Origin: Burkholderiaceae bacterium
GTDB lineage: Bacteria; Pseudomonadota; Gammaproteobacteria; Burkholderiales; Burkholderiaceae_C
Direction: 5' to 3'
DNA length: 64,000 nt
Assembly (NCBI GenBank): GCA_913776825.1
Contig: CAJYPV010000028.1
Span: forward strand, 248,001-312,000
Positions 25,202 through 33,855 of this stretch are shown here, in pieces. Position 1 is the stretch's first letter. Each line of letters starts with the position of its first letter. The notes beneath the pieces were generated by a model. It was not told the origin of the DNA. It saw only the letters and a list, made by a program, of their open reading frames with translations, and did not search any database. The position numbers were made by a program, and so were the translations under genes.

Positions 25202-25876
25202 ATGGCGATGACCAGCAACCAAAAGATGATCGCAGGCGTGGCCGGCGCGGCGGTGGTGGCCGTGGCCGCCTTCATGGCCGGCCGTCACCAATCCGCCCCG
25301 GAAGGCCCGATGGTGGCGGGCAACACCGCCAATGCAGTGGATGAAGCGAATGCCGCGAAGCAGGCCGGCAACGAGGCGGTGTCGTCTCAGCGCAATGGCC
25401 GCAACAACGGCAACAACAGCACCAGCAACAACAGCAACAACAGCCAGCACGCGTCCAACAGCGGCCGCTCGAACAACGGCGACAGCGGCGGTTATGCCGA
25501 CAGCAACGGCAACAACGCCACGCAGCAAGCGGCGCCGCGTCTGTGCGCCGAGTGCGCCACGGTGGTGTCGGTGAGCCAGCAGACCCGCGAGGGCAAGGGT
25601 TCGGGCATCGGCGTCGTTGGTGGCGCGGTGATCGGTGGCCTGCTGGGCAACCAGATCGGCGGCGGCACCGGCAAGAAGGTCGCGACCGTGGGCGGCGCTG
25701 TGGCCGGCGGCTACGCGGGCAACGAGATCGAGAAGCGCCAGCGCAGCACCACGGTGTGGGTGGTGCGCCTGCGCAATGCCGACCAGAGCACCCGCACGAT
25801 GGAATTCAGCCACGACCCGCAAGTGCAGAACGGCGACGTGGTGCGTGCGCGGGATGGTCGGTTGGAGCGGCAGTAA
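25202..25876 (+). CDS. Glycine zipper 2TM domain membrane protein
   Basis: 224 residues. An N-terminal helix (about 9-26, AGVAGAAVVAVAAFMAG) anchors it, probably in the inner membrane. A long Asn/Ser/Gly low-complexity linker (about 60-108) follows. The 2TM glycine zipper (Rick_17kDa type, about 130-170) reads GIGVVGGAVIGGLLGNQIGG and later GAVAGGYAGNEIEK, then a small C-terminal beta domain (TTVWVVRLRN to the end). The zipper occurs in SlyB/PcpY-like outer-membrane stress proteins; there is no lipobox here. AAGAGGTG precedes the start. A terminator follows at 25954. Confidence 0.87.
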   Translation: MAMTSNQKMIAGVAGAAVVAVAAFMAGRHQSAPEGPMVAGNTANAVDEANAAKQAGNEAVSSQRNGRNNGNNSTSNNSNNSQHASNSGRSNNGDSGGYADSNGNNATQQAAPRLCAECATVVSVSQQTREGKGSGIGVVGGAVIGGLLGNQIGGGTGKKVATVGGAVAGGYAGNEIEKRQRSTTVWVVRLRNADQSTRTMEFSHDPQVQNGDVVRARDGRLERQ

Positions 25877-25953
25877 GCGCCCTCGCGTGACGGGATGATC
25901 GTGAGGTGTGGCGCATCGCGCCACCTTCACTGACCTCCTGATCTCTGTACAAG

Positions 25954-25992
25954 AAGCCGTCGAGGCGCCGATCAGGCCCTCGACGGCTTTTT
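25954..25992. terminator. Terminator between convergent genes
   Basis: A 13-bp stem (25954-25966 with 25978-25990) followed by a T-run on the plus strand. It ends the glycine-zipper transcript; on the opposite strand the arm ends TTCTTG, so it may also slow transcripts from the PEP-CTERM gene. Confidence 0.85.
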
Positions 25993-26008
25993 CACGACCG
26001 GCCCGTGC

Positions 26009-27016
26009 TCAGGCCCGTGACGGGACAGCCATCTTCCTGGGGCCCGTGAGCGACCTCACCGCGCGGCGGCGCCACACCCACAGCAGCCCGGCGCCCAACG
26101 CCATCAACGCCCAGCTCGACGGCTCCGGAACCGGTGCGGCCAACTGCCGATACGCCAGTTCCTGCATCGCGACCGCCTGCGCCTGGGTGATGCCGAGGTC
26201 CGCTGCGGCCTGTTCATTCGCGCCGAGGCTGCGCGGATCACGGCCGGTGATCTGTCCGAAGACCGTCAGCGCCTCGAGATAACTGCCATACAGGCTCGCG
26301 TGGTAACGATCTGCGGCCCACAGCGTGACCTTGCCGGGATCGATGCCGTCATACGGATTCGTGTCCGCGAACCCGCTTTGCATGGCGCTGTTCCAGGCCA
26401 GGCCGACGGGGATCACGCCGTCGATGTTGGCGGACGCGGCATCGGCCTGCACATAGCCGGCGTGCACGTCCTGGGCCATCTGGTAGATGGACTTGCCATA
26501 CCAGGCCCCGGTGCTGGGATAGGTCTGATCCGCGCGGGACCAGGTGGCCATCAGCTGCACCTTCACATCGGCATTCTTCGCCTTGAACTGATCCGCGAGC
26601 AGGCCGCTGTACTGGATCAGCTTGGCTGGATTGCCCGGCGCGCTGGCGTCCAGCGTGCTGTAGGTGTGCATGACCACGTTGTCCCAGGACTTGTTGATCA
26701 GCGCCTGCTTGGTGTTGTAGTGCAGGTCCAGCCCGCTGCCGCCGACCGTCTCCAGGCTCACGTCGTAATTCAGACCGGCCTGCACGGTGAAGGACTTGAA
26801 GAGCGCGGGCATGCCGCCGATGCCGCCGCCATTGAGATCGGTGACCGTGTCCGGGCGATAGGTCATGACCGGAGAGCCCTGGCCATAGGTGAAGCTGTTG
26901 CCGATGAACAGGATGCTTTCCGCATGCGCGCCGCCGGCGCCGAGCAGCATCAGCAGTGAGCCGCCCAAGCAGGCGCGACGCAGCAGGGAGCGGGGAGGGG
27001 TGGCATTCAGATTCAT
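26009..27016 (-). CDS. PEP-CTERM sorted SGNH-hydrolase-like protein
   Basis: 335 residues. The N-terminal signal peptide ends near residue 32 (GGAHA). The mature part starts with ILFIGNSFTYGQG, which resembles block I of SGNH/GDSL hydrolases with Ser41 as a possible nucleophile; AADRYHASLYGSYLEA near 240 may supply the catalytic Asp/His. The C-terminus has a PEP-CTERM signal: VPEPSSWALM, a hydrophobic helix and RRR. Such proteins are cut by exosortase and go to the cell surface or exopolysaccharide matrix. No exosortase gene is in this window. The ATG at 27016 is chosen for its GAGGAAG site; 27028 is in frame. Confidence 0.87.
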   Translation of the reverse strand: MNLNATPPRSLLRRACLGGSLLMLLGAGGAHAESILFIGNSFTYGQGSPVMTYRPDTVTDLNGGGIGGMPALFKSFTVQAGLNYDVSLETVGGSGLDLHYNTKQALINKSWDNVVMHTYSTLDASAPGNPAKLIQYSGLLADQFKAKNADVKVQLMATWSRADQTYPSTGAWYGKSIYQMAQDVHAGYVQADAASANIDGVIPVGLAWNSAMQSGFADTNPYDGIDPGKVTLWAADRYHASLYGSYLEALTVFGQITGRDPRSLGANEQAAADLGITQAQAVAMQELAYRQLAAPVPEPSSWALMALGAGLLWVWRRRAVRSLTGPRKMAVPSRA

Positions 27017-27285
27017 TGTCTTCCTCATGTGCTTTTTCGATGGATTGAATCCGCAGGATCGCCGTCGCGGTCCTGTTCGTACCGAGGTGAATCGGCCTGA
27101 GGCCGTGCAGGTGATGTCGGGTCGATGACGTCCTTGTCGGGGTGGGAATGCCATCGCTTATAGGGAATCAAGCGGCAGGCGTCATCCGATCTCAGGCACC
27201 GCTGTGCGGCAGGCGCGGCAACGTCCCAGGAGGATGCTTCACAAGGCGCTTAAATCGCGGCACGGGCACGCGGCATGCTGTCGGC

Positions 27286-27341
27286 GGCGCACGGCGCACG
27301 GCGCACGGCGCACGGCACATGGCACATGGCACACGGCACAC
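27286..27341. repeat. 7-bp tandem repeat, eight units
   Basis: Eight in-phase heptamers: four GGCGCAC (27286-27313), two GGCACAT (27314-27327) and two GGCACAC (27328-27341), followed by a decayed unit. It lies in the gap between comM and the PEP-CTERM gene, just past the comM stop. The rest of the gap (27017-27373) has no supported gene. Confidence 0.9.
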
Positions 27342-27373
27342 GGCGCGTCAGCCTCCATCCCCACGCGACCGTT

Positions 27374-28888
27374 TCAGGTGCGGCCGGGCAGCGCACGTCG
27401 CCATTGAATGGCCTCCGCAATCTGCGCCGATGTGATGGTGTCGCTGCCGGCCAGGTCGGCGACGGTGCGCGCCGTGCGCAGCACACGGTGATAGCTGCGG
27501 CCGGACCAGGACAAGCGCCCAGCGGCCCGATGCAGCATGGCCTCGGCGGCGGGATCGAGGTGGAGATGCTCATCCAGCTGGGCGGCGGGTAACAACGCAT
27601 TGATGCAGCCCTGCCGGGCGATGGCCCGCTCCCTCGCGGCCGCCACGCGTCGGCTCACCGTGGCGCTGGTTTCGCCATCGGGCGCCGCAGCGAGGACTTC
27701 TGGCGGCAGCACAGGCACCTCCACCAGCAGATCCAGGCGATCGAGCAAGGGCCCGGACAGCCGGCCTTGATACCGCGTGATCTGATCCGGTGAACATCGG
27801 CAGCTTTGCAGCGGATTGCCCAATTGACCGCAGGGGCAGGGGTTCATCGCCGCGACGAGTTGGAAGCGGGCCGGGAACTCGGCTTGGTGCGCGGACCTGG
27901 AGATATGCACGCGCCCGGTTTCAAGCGGCTCACGCAGCGCTTCCAGCGAGGCGCGATGAAATTCGGGCAGCTCGTCCAAAAACAGAATGCCGTGCTGCGC
28001 GAGCGTGATCTCACCAGGACGCGGGGGCGACCCGCCACCGATGAGCGCGGGTGCGGAGGCGCTGTGATGCGGCGCACGAAAAGGCCGTTGGGCCCATCGC
28101 GACGGGTGGAACTGGCCGTTCACGCTCAGCAGCGCGGCGGATTCCAGGGCTTCCGCTTCGGGCAGAGGAGGCAGCAGGCTCGGCAGGCGCTGCGCCAGCA
28201 TCGACTTGCCGGTGCCCGGCGGGCCGACGAACAGCACGCTCAGCCCGCCCGCTGCGGCCACTTCCAGCGCACGCTTCGGCGCGGCCTGGCCTTTGATGTC
28301 GCGCAGGTCGGGCGGCGCTTCGGGCGGCGGCACGGGACGCGCCTGCACGCGGACCAGTGGCGCATCGCTGCGCGGCTGCAAGGCGTTCACGAGGTCGAGC
28401 AGATGGTTGGCCTCGCGAACCACCAGGCCTTGGACCAGGGCGGCCTCATCCGCGCAGCCACGCGGGAGCACGAGTTCACGCCGATGCCCGCTGGCACGCA
28501 GCGCCAGGGCCATCGCCAGCGCACCCCGCACGGCGCGCAGTTCGCCGGAGAGCGCCAGTTCACCCGCGCATTCGAACGAGCTGACGGATTCCGCATCCAC
28601 CTGTCCGCTGGCGGCCAACAGACCGAGCGCGATGGGCAGATCGAAGCGGGCGCCCTCTTTGGGCAGGTCCGCGGGCGAGAGATTGACGGTGATGCGCTTG
28701 TTGGTGGGGAAGTCCAGGCCGCTGCTCTGCAGCGCCGCGCGCACGCGTTCGCGGGACTCCTTCACTTCCAGATCGGCCAGACCGACGAGCGTGAAGCTGG
28801 GCAGCCCGTTGGCCAGATGCACTTCCACATCGACGGCGGCGGCGGAAAGGCCGTCCAGGGCGCGGCTGTGGATCACGGCGAGAGACAT
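27374..28888 (-). CDS. comM: ComM/YifB family Mg-chelatase-like AAA ATPase
   Basis: 504 residues. N-terminal ChlI-like domain (FTLVGLADLEVKESRERVRA at about 33-52), Walker A GPPGTGKS (222-229), FRAPHHSASAPALIGGG, Walker B GILFLDELPEF near 300, and the C-terminal YHRVLRTARTVADLAG typical of Mg_chelatase_C. ComM is a hexameric helicase that drives branch migration of donor DNA in natural transformation. The start at 28888 matches the family N-terminus (MSLAVIHSRALDG); the frame is open further upstream without homology. Other competence genes are not nearby. Confidence 0.94.
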   Translation of the reverse strand: MSLAVIHSRALDGLSAAAVDVEVHLANGLPSFTLVGLADLEVKESRERVRAALQSSGLDFPTNKRITVNLSPADLPKEGARFDLPIALGLLAASGQVDAESVSSFECAGELALSGELRAVRGALAMALALRASGHRRELVLPRGCADEAALVQGLVVREANHLLDLVNALQPRSDAPLVRVQARPVPPPEAPPDLRDIKGQAAPKRALEVAAAGGLSVLFVGPPGTGKSMLAQRLPSLLPPLPEAEALESAALLSVNGQFHPSRWAQRPFRAPHHSASAPALIGGGSPPRPGEITLAQHGILFLDELPEFHRASLEALREPLETGRVHISRSAHQAEFPARFQLVAAMNPCPCGQLGNPLQSCRCSPDQITRYQGRLSGPLLDRLDLLVEVPVLPPEVLAAAPDGETSATVSRRVAAARERAIARQGCINALLPAAQLDEHLHLDPAAEAMLHRAAGRLSWSGRSYHRVLRTARTVADLAGSDTITSAQIAEAIQWRRALPGRT

Positions 28889-29184
28889 GACGGGCGACGG
28901 CGACGACGGGTCTGTCGCCAGGGCTGCGGGAGAGACAGTGTGGGGGCAGGCCTGCGGGGTGGGTATCGCTCTGGGGTGGGCGCTCGGAAGGGGGAGGCCG
29001 ATCGGATCCGGGACCGATGGCGCGCCGCGCCTTTCAGCCGTCCACGAATCGGGCAGGCGCAACGCAACGTGGTTGCTGAACTGCCCACGTGGACTACGAG
29101 AACACTGTGGGGGATCGATGGGTGCGCCGATAGGCCGTGAGGGGAGACGCGTAGGGGCTCAACCAGGATTCGGCCGCGCTGGAG

Positions 29185-29415
29185 TCAGAAGTGTCGGGAG
29201 CGACTGAGGATGCGCGCCAGCAGGACATCCTGCTGCGAGCTGCTTGGCTTCTTGGGTCGTGGCACGAAGCGTAGGATCTTCGCCCCGGATGTGACCGCTC
29301 GGACTTCGCCGTCGACATGCAACGACGGCAAAGGTGCCCGCCCGTCCTGCGCTTCATTCGGTTCCAGATCAGGGCTGGGACAAGAGAACAGCGTCAGTTG
29401 CTCTTGAAATTTCAC
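29185..29415 (-). CDS. Small hypothetical protein, 76 residues
   Basis: A basic, hydrophilic 76-residue reading frame starting at GTG 29415 with GAGGAAAG six bases upstream and a possible promoter at 29478-29508. It has no membrane helix, no signal peptide and no family I recognise. The C-terminus is rich in Arg/Lys/Ser (PRPKKPSSSQQDVLL, ending SRSRHF). It lies alone between comM and a chemoreceptor gene on the same strand. The good ribosome binding site favours a real gene, but homology would be needed to be sure. Confidence 0.5.
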   Translation of the reverse strand: MKFQEQLTLFSCPSPDLEPNEAQDGRAPLPSLHVDGEVRAVTSGAKILRFVPRPKKPSSSQQDVLLARILSRSRHF

Positions 29416-29477
29416 AGCGCTTTCCTCGGACTAGTTGGACTTGCAACGGGGCATCGTGGACGCTTCCAACCCGGCAG

Positions 29478-29508
29478 ATTTTAGGGCGCGCACAGCGAAG
29501 GACTCCAA
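29478..29508 (-). promoter_or_regulatory. Possible sigma-70 promoter for the 76-residue gene
   Basis: On the minus strand, TTGGAG (29508-29503) and TAAAAT (29483-29478) are spaced by 19 bases. The -10 is good, the spacing long. Weak evidence. Confidence 0.3.
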
Positions 29509-29700
29509 GGTCGAAATCGCTTCCAGCGTGATCGCGGTCACTGGGTGCGGGTCCCGCAACGTCATCCTTCCAGATGAGTCTTTACGGCCCCCGTCGTGCA
29601 TGGAAAAGAATCGGAGAACCTTCCGACCCGGAAGTCTCCATCACTGCATGCCGGGCCGCCATCGCCCCGATTGGGGCACCCTATGGCGCGACACCCCCCA

Positions 29701-31242
29701 TCACCCCAACCTGAACTGCGCCACCACCGCATTCAACCGCTCCGCCTGCTGCTTCAAGCTCTCCGCCGCCGCGGCCGACTCCTCCACCAGTGCCGCGTTC
29801 TGTTGGGTCATTCGATCCAGATGCGTGACCGCTTCATTGACCTGTCCCAGTCCCTGGCTTTGCTCATCGCTCGCCGCGCTGATCTGGCGGATCAGCGTGC
29901 TGACGCCGCGCACCTCCTCCACCAGACGGCGCATCGTGTCGCCCGCCGCGCCCACCTGCCGGGTGCCGGTCTCCACATTCACGACGCTCTCGCCGATGAG
30001 GGTCTTGATCTCGCGCGCGGCGCCCGCACTGCGCGTGGCCAGCGTGCGGACCTCCGCGGCGACCACGGCGAAGCCGCGCCCGTGCTCGCCCGCACGCGCC
30101 GCTTCCACCGCCGCATTCAAGGCCAGGATGTTGGTCTGGAACGCGATGCTGTCGATCACGCCGAGGATCTCGGCAATGCGGCGGGAACTGGTGGAGATGG
30201 TCGACATCGTCGCCACCACCGCGCCCACCGCCTCTCCGCCCTCGCTCGCGACAGTCGATGCACTCACCGCGAGATCGGTCGCGCGCCGCGCCGTGTCCGC
30301 ATTCGCGCGCACGGTGGTGGTGAGCTGATCCATCGCCGCCGCCGTCTGCTGCAGGCTGCTCGCTTGCTCCTCGGTGCGGTGGCTGAGGTCCGCATTGCCC
30401 TTCGCGATCTCGGCGGTGCCGAGCGCGATCGTGGCCGCGCTGTCGCGCACCTGGCCGACCACGCCGGCCAGATCACCGCTCATCTGCCGCAAGGCATTGA
30501 TCAGCTGACCGGTCTCGTCGCGGCCGCCCGCGTCGATGCGGGCGCTCAAGTCGCCGCCGGCCACCGATCGCGTCACTTCCACCGAGCGCGCCAGCGGTCC
30601 GGTGATGCTGCGGGCCACCCGCAGGTTGATGCCCAGCAGCACGACCGAGGCCACCACCACCGCGCCGACCAGCGTCCATCGGACATGGCGGGCGGCCGCC
30701 TCGCTGTCGGCCTGGGTTTCGGTGCTGAGCGCTTCGATGCGATCGCTGAGCGTGCTCATCTCGCCTTCCAACGCCTTGAAGCTGGCGCCGAAGGCCTCCA
30801 TGCCGGATGCCGCGCCCGGCGGATCGCTGAAGGCGCGGTCGACCATCTGCGTCGCCTGCTGGATGTAGGCATCCAGGCTGCTCTGGGTGTGCGCGATCGC
30901 GGCATCGACCTCGCTCCCGAGCGACGAGGCCTTCAGCTCCGCCATCGCCGTCCGGAAGAGCTTCACATGCTCGGCGGTGTCGGCCTGGATGGCGGCTCGC
31001 TCCCCGGGCCGTGGCTGGGTGGCGGCCAGCATCGCGCGATAGACGTCGGCGCGCAGGGCGTCATGCATCATGTCCGCCTCCAGCTGGCTGCGCAGCGCCG
31101 AGCCGGTGCGGGTCAGGCCATGCGCCACCCCGTCCAGCCGCGCGATGGCGCCGTAGCCGATCACCCCCACCAGCACGACAAAGAACACGCCGATCAGGCT
31201 CAGCGCCAGCATCCGTTGGCGAATGGTCATGGTGGACAGCAT
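29701..31242 (-). CDS. Methyl-accepting chemotaxis protein
   Basis: 513-residue receptor. TM1 at about 10-33, a periplasmic ligand domain (about 34-188, likely a four-helix bundle), TM2 at about 190-207, HAMP at about 208-262, and the signalling domain with the conserved tip IAFQTNILALNAAVEAARAG (367-386) followed by GRGFAVVAAEVRTLA. The start at 31242 has GGGAGG five bases upstream. It lacks a C-terminal CheR/CheB pentapeptide and ends in VVAQFRLG, so it would depend on other receptors for efficient methylation. No che genes are adjacent; the ligand is unknown. Confidence 0.95.
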   Translation of the reverse strand: MLSTMTIRQRMLALSLIGVFFVVLVGVIGYGAIARLDGVAHGLTRTGSALRSQLEADMMHDALRADVYRAMLAATQPRPGERAAIQADTAEHVKLFRTAMAELKASSLGSEVDAAIAHTQSSLDAYIQQATQMVDRAFSDPPGAASGMEAFGASFKALEGEMSTLSDRIEALSTETQADSEAAARHVRWTLVGAVVVASVVLLGINLRVARSITGPLARSVEVTRSVAGGDLSARIDAGGRDETGQLINALRQMSGDLAGVVGQVRDSAATIALGTAEIAKGNADLSHRTEEQASSLQQTAAAMDQLTTTVRANADTARRATDLAVSASTVASEGGEAVGAVVATMSTISTSSRRIAEILGVIDSIAFQTNILALNAAVEAARAGEHGRGFAVVAAEVRTLATRSAGAAREIKTLIGESVVNVETGTRQVGAAGDTMRRLVEEVRGVSTLIRQISAASDEQSQGLGQVNEAVTHLDRMTQQNAALVEESAAAAESLKQQAERLNAVVAQFRLG

Positions 31243-31298
31243 CGAATCCTCCCGGAAACATGGGCGCGCCGGCCGCTTGCCAGCGCGACCCGCAGGGC

Positions 31299-32252
31299 TC
31301 AGAACTTGACCGAGACGCCCACCGTCCACGACCAGTCCGGCGCGGCACGGCTCACGCCTCGCGAGACCGCGCTGTCCAGCTGCAGCGTGGGCGTCCATTG
31401 CCAGGTGAACCCGGCATCGAAGGTGACCACCCGGCCGCCGTGGCGATCGGTGGTCAGCTGCTGGCCCGCCAGCTCGACGAAGCCTCGCCATCGCTCCGTC
31501 AACGGCACGCCCATCGTGACCGCCAGGATGCCGCCCACATAGCGCCGATCAGCCTCGCCGCGCTCTTGATAGAACCCGCCCATCACGCCGACCGACAGGT
31601 CCTTCGGCAGGTCCCATTCCGCCGTCAGCCGGACCGATGGCCGCCAGCCCTGACCCTTGAACGCCCGCGAACCGCTGGGCGCGTCGACATGGAACAGCCA
31701 CGCCATGCCCGGCGTGCCGTTCGCTTCGTCGCCATCGGCCACATGCCATTTGAGACCGAGCGAGCTGTCGGCAAAGCCGCTCTCCCGCGCGGTGACGCCG
31801 TCGACGGTCGCGCGTGCCCGCAGGGCGCCGTCCGTCTCCAGCCGGAGTTCCACCGTGTCGGCGACGCCCCAGCGCAGCAAGGTCGGCGTGGACCGCAGGC
31901 GCGACGACGCGCTTCCCCGACGGTCGCGCTCAAAGGCCACACTGGTCTCGAGCTGGAAGCGGCCTTTTCCGACGGTGTCGCTGGATTCGACGAAGTCCGG
32001 TCGATCGGTGGCGATGGCCTCGTCCGCGGCTCGGACGGGGAGGGCCAGCGACAAGCCCAAGGCGAGCGCACTGCTGGTGACCCAGCCGACGGCCGTGGGG
32101 GCGGAGGATCGATCGCCACGTCGCCTGCGACCGCGCGGATCGCTCGGCGCCATCGCCTCAGGCCTCTTGCGATTGCGATCGCGATCGCGATGGGGCGCCC
32201 CATGGCGTCCACGGGCCACGGAAGCGCTCGCAAGGCAGTCGATCGGTGTCAT
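31299..32252 (-). CDS. Outer-membrane transporter, MetA/phenol-degradation-pathway family-like
   Basis: About 317 residues. A signal sequence (VTSSALALGLSLALPVRAA) is followed by DEAIATDRPDFVESSDTVGK and a beta-rich domain (GKGRFQLETSVAF, SSLGLKWHVADGD, LSVGVMGGFYQ) ending in WSWTVGVSVKF with a terminal Phe, as expected for an outer-membrane barrel. These features fit the PF13557 'phenol MetA deg' family of putative transporters. ATG 32252 has a GGGGGGAG site at good spacing; ATG 32153 would give a shorter, more normal signal peptide, so the start is uncertain. The part between the two starts is a CGATCG-type repetitive stretch coding for Arg/Asp, which suggests it may be untranslated. Confidence 0.75.
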   Translation of the reverse strand: MTPIDCLASASVARGRHGAPHRDRDRNRKRPEAMAPSDPRGRRRRGDRSSAPTAVGWVTSSALALGLSLALPVRAADEAIATDRPDFVESSDTVGKGRFQLETSVAFERDRRGSASSRLRSTPTLLRWGVADTVELRLETDGALRARATVDGVTARESGFADSSLGLKWHVADGDEANGTPGMAWLFHVDAPSGSRAFKGQGWRPSVRLTAEWDLPKDLSVGVMGGFYQERGEADRRYVGGILAVTMGVPLTERWRGFVELAGQQLTTDRHGGRVVTFDAGFTWQWTPTLQLDSAVSRGVSRAAPDWSWTVGVSVKF

Positions 32253-32439
32253 GGTTGTTCTCCCCCCAGCTCCGATCAACCGACTATAGGACGACCGCCA
32301 TCGCCGCAGAACAGCGTACGGGGAGAGAAACAGGGGGCAGCGGGCGTCGTCGGAATGCGTCAGGGCTGACCCGAGTCGGGCCCATCGGCGGGCGCGGTGG
32401 GCGCCAGCATTGCGAACGCGAACGGCAAAGCGCCGGGCG

Positions 32440-32832
32440 TCAGTCCTCGTGCCGGCCGCTGGTCTCCCGGTCGTTCGTGTAGCGATGGCTCAGCGGGAAT
32501 GCGGGCAGCCAGCCTTCGCGCCGAATGGTCCAGCATTCGTAGGTGGGCTGGAACTGGTCCGGCGCGTCGAGCGCGCCGAGATGCACCTCCACCTCGTCCC
32601 CGAAGCGGTTGAACACCGACGACCCACAGTGCGGACAGAAGTTGCGGCCGCGGAAATCGTGGGTCTCGCCCTGGACCGTGACCGCATCCTGGGGATAGAT
32701 CGCGGCGGCGAAGAACAGCGCGCCGTGGTGTTTGCGGCAGTCCAGGCAGTGGCAGAGGCCGACGCGGAAAGGCCGGCCCTGGGCCTCCAGACGGACGGCG
32801 CCGCACAGGCATCCCCCGGTGATTCGATCCAT
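32440..32832 (-). CDS. GFA family (glutathione-dependent formaldehyde-activating-like) protein
   Basis: 130-residue zinc-binding protein. The conserved cysteines are present: GGCLCGAVRLE near the N-terminus, GLCHCLDCRKHHGALF, and FCPHCGSSVF. The fold is that of Gfa, once proposed to catalyse S-hydroxymethylglutathione formation; most members have unknown substrates. The start at 32832 has GGAG six bases upstream. It is divergent from the torF-glnK-amtB operon, sharing 229 bases of intergenic sequence. An S-formylglutathione hydrolase is encoded 21 kb away. Confidence 0.88.
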   Translation of the reverse strand: MDRITGGCLCGAVRLEAQGRPFRVGLCHCLDCRKHHGALFFAAAIYPQDAVTVQGETHDFRGRNFCPHCGSSVFNRFGDEVEVHLGALDAPDQFQPTYECWTIRREGWLPAFPLSHRYTNDRETSGRHED

Positions 32833-32913
32833 CGTGTCTCCGTGTCCGCCGCGTGATGTGGAAGCCGGGCACTCGCTTGGGGCGGTTCAAGGGTTAGTGC
32901 GGAGCCGGGTTTC

Positions 32914-32928
32914 GCACCGGGCTGGTGC
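32914..32928 (+). promoter_or_regulatory. NtrC-type enhancer site
   Basis: GCACC (32914-32918), five bases, GGTGC (32924-32928): the exact inverted repeat that NtrC binds (GCACC-N5-GGTGC). It is 64 bases upstream of the sigma-54 promoter, the expected place for an activator site. A second, weaker half-site occurs at about 32934. Confidence 0.7.
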
Positions 32929-32991
32929 GATTGAGCACAGGGTGGGGCGTGTTTGGCAACCCCTGGTGAGGTCCGTGTGCCGGAATGGGGC

Positions 32992-33007
32992 TGGCACAAA
33001 AGCTGCA
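32992..33007 (+). promoter_or_regulatory. Sigma-54 promoter of torF-glnK-amtB
   Basis: TGGCAC (32992-32997), AAAAG, CTGCA (33003-33007), against the consensus TGGCAC-N5-TTGCA. The essential GG (-24) and GC (-12) pairs are 12 bases apart. Only one of the -12 bases differs. Together with the NtrC-type site this predicts induction under nitrogen limitation. Confidence 0.82.
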
Positions 33008-33061
33008 AAGCCCGCTCCGGATTTAGAGCCTACCTCCAACAAGCCTCAGGAGCCCTTCCGC

Positions 33062-33823
33062 ATGAAGCCCATGTTTGCCGCTCTGCCAGCCGCTCGTCCA
33101 CTTGGCCGTTCCGCCGCCGTGCCGCTGCTGCTGGCCGCCGTGATGGCCACGTCCGCCCTGCCGGCCGCCGCCCAAGCCGCTGATCCGCTCTCCTTCAACC
33201 TGAGCGTCACCTCGGATTACCGCTATCGCGGCATTTCCCAGACCCGACTCAAGCCCGCCCTGCAAGGCGGTGTCGACTATGCCCACGCCAGCGGCTTCTA
33301 CATCGGCGCCTGGGCCTCGACCATCAAATGGATCTCGGATGCGGGCGGCGATGCGGATGTCGAGATCGACACCTACCTCGGCTACAAGACCGAGCTGGGC
33401 GGCGGACTCACCGGCGACATCGGCTTCCTTCGCTACAACTATCCCGGCAACGACCTGCAGCCCAGCGCCAACACGAATGAGATCTACGGCGCGCTGAGCT
33501 ACGGGCCGGCCACGCTGAAGTACTCGCACAGCGTCAGCAACCTGTTCGGCTTCGCCAATTCCAAGCAGAGCGGCTATCTGGACCTCAGCGCCACCTTCGA
33601 CGTCGGCAACGGCTTCACCCTGACCCCGCACGTGGGCCATCAGAAGGTGAAGAACGTCGGCAGCGCGTCCTACACCGACTACTCGCTGACGGTGAACAAG
33701 GACTGGTACGGCCTGACCTGGGGCGCCGCCTTCGTGGCCACCAACACCGACGCCTACATCGGCGGCAAGGGCAAGGACCTGGGCAAGAACGGCTTGGTGG
33801 TGTCCGTGAAGAAGGTCTTCTGA
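33062..33823 (+). CDS. TorF family putative outer-membrane porin
   Basis: 253 residues with a long signal peptide ending near residue 39 (ATSALPAAAQA). The mature protein is a beta-rich barrel: SLSFNLSVTSDYRYRGI-like start (NLSVTSDYRYRGISQT), DTYLGYKTELGGG, and a C-terminal VVSVKKVF ending in Phe. This is the TorF/Gcw_chp family, regularly found upstream of glnK-amtB in Burkholderiales, presumably to let ammonium or other nitrogen compounds through the outer membrane. AGGAG lies nine bases before the start. First gene of the operon behind the sigma-54 promoter. Confidence 0.9.
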   Translation: MKPMFAALPAARPLGRSAAVPLLLAAVMATSALPAAAQAADPLSFNLSVTSDYRYRGISQTRLKPALQGGVDYAHASGFYIGAWASTIKWISDAGGDADVEIDTYLGYKTELGGGLTGDIGFLRYNYPGNDLQPSANTNEIYGALSYGPATLKYSHSVSNLFGFANSKQSGYLDLSATFDVGNGFTLTPHVGHQKVKNVGSASYTDYSLTVNKDWYGLTWGAAFVATNTDAYIGGKGKDLGKNGLVVSVKKVF

Positions 33824-33855
33824 GACCGGCCCGACAGAGATTCGAGGAGAGAGCC

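Noticed and set aside
27286..27341. Heptamer array as a CRISPR
   Set aside because: Units are 7 bp and contiguous, with no spacers and no cas genes.
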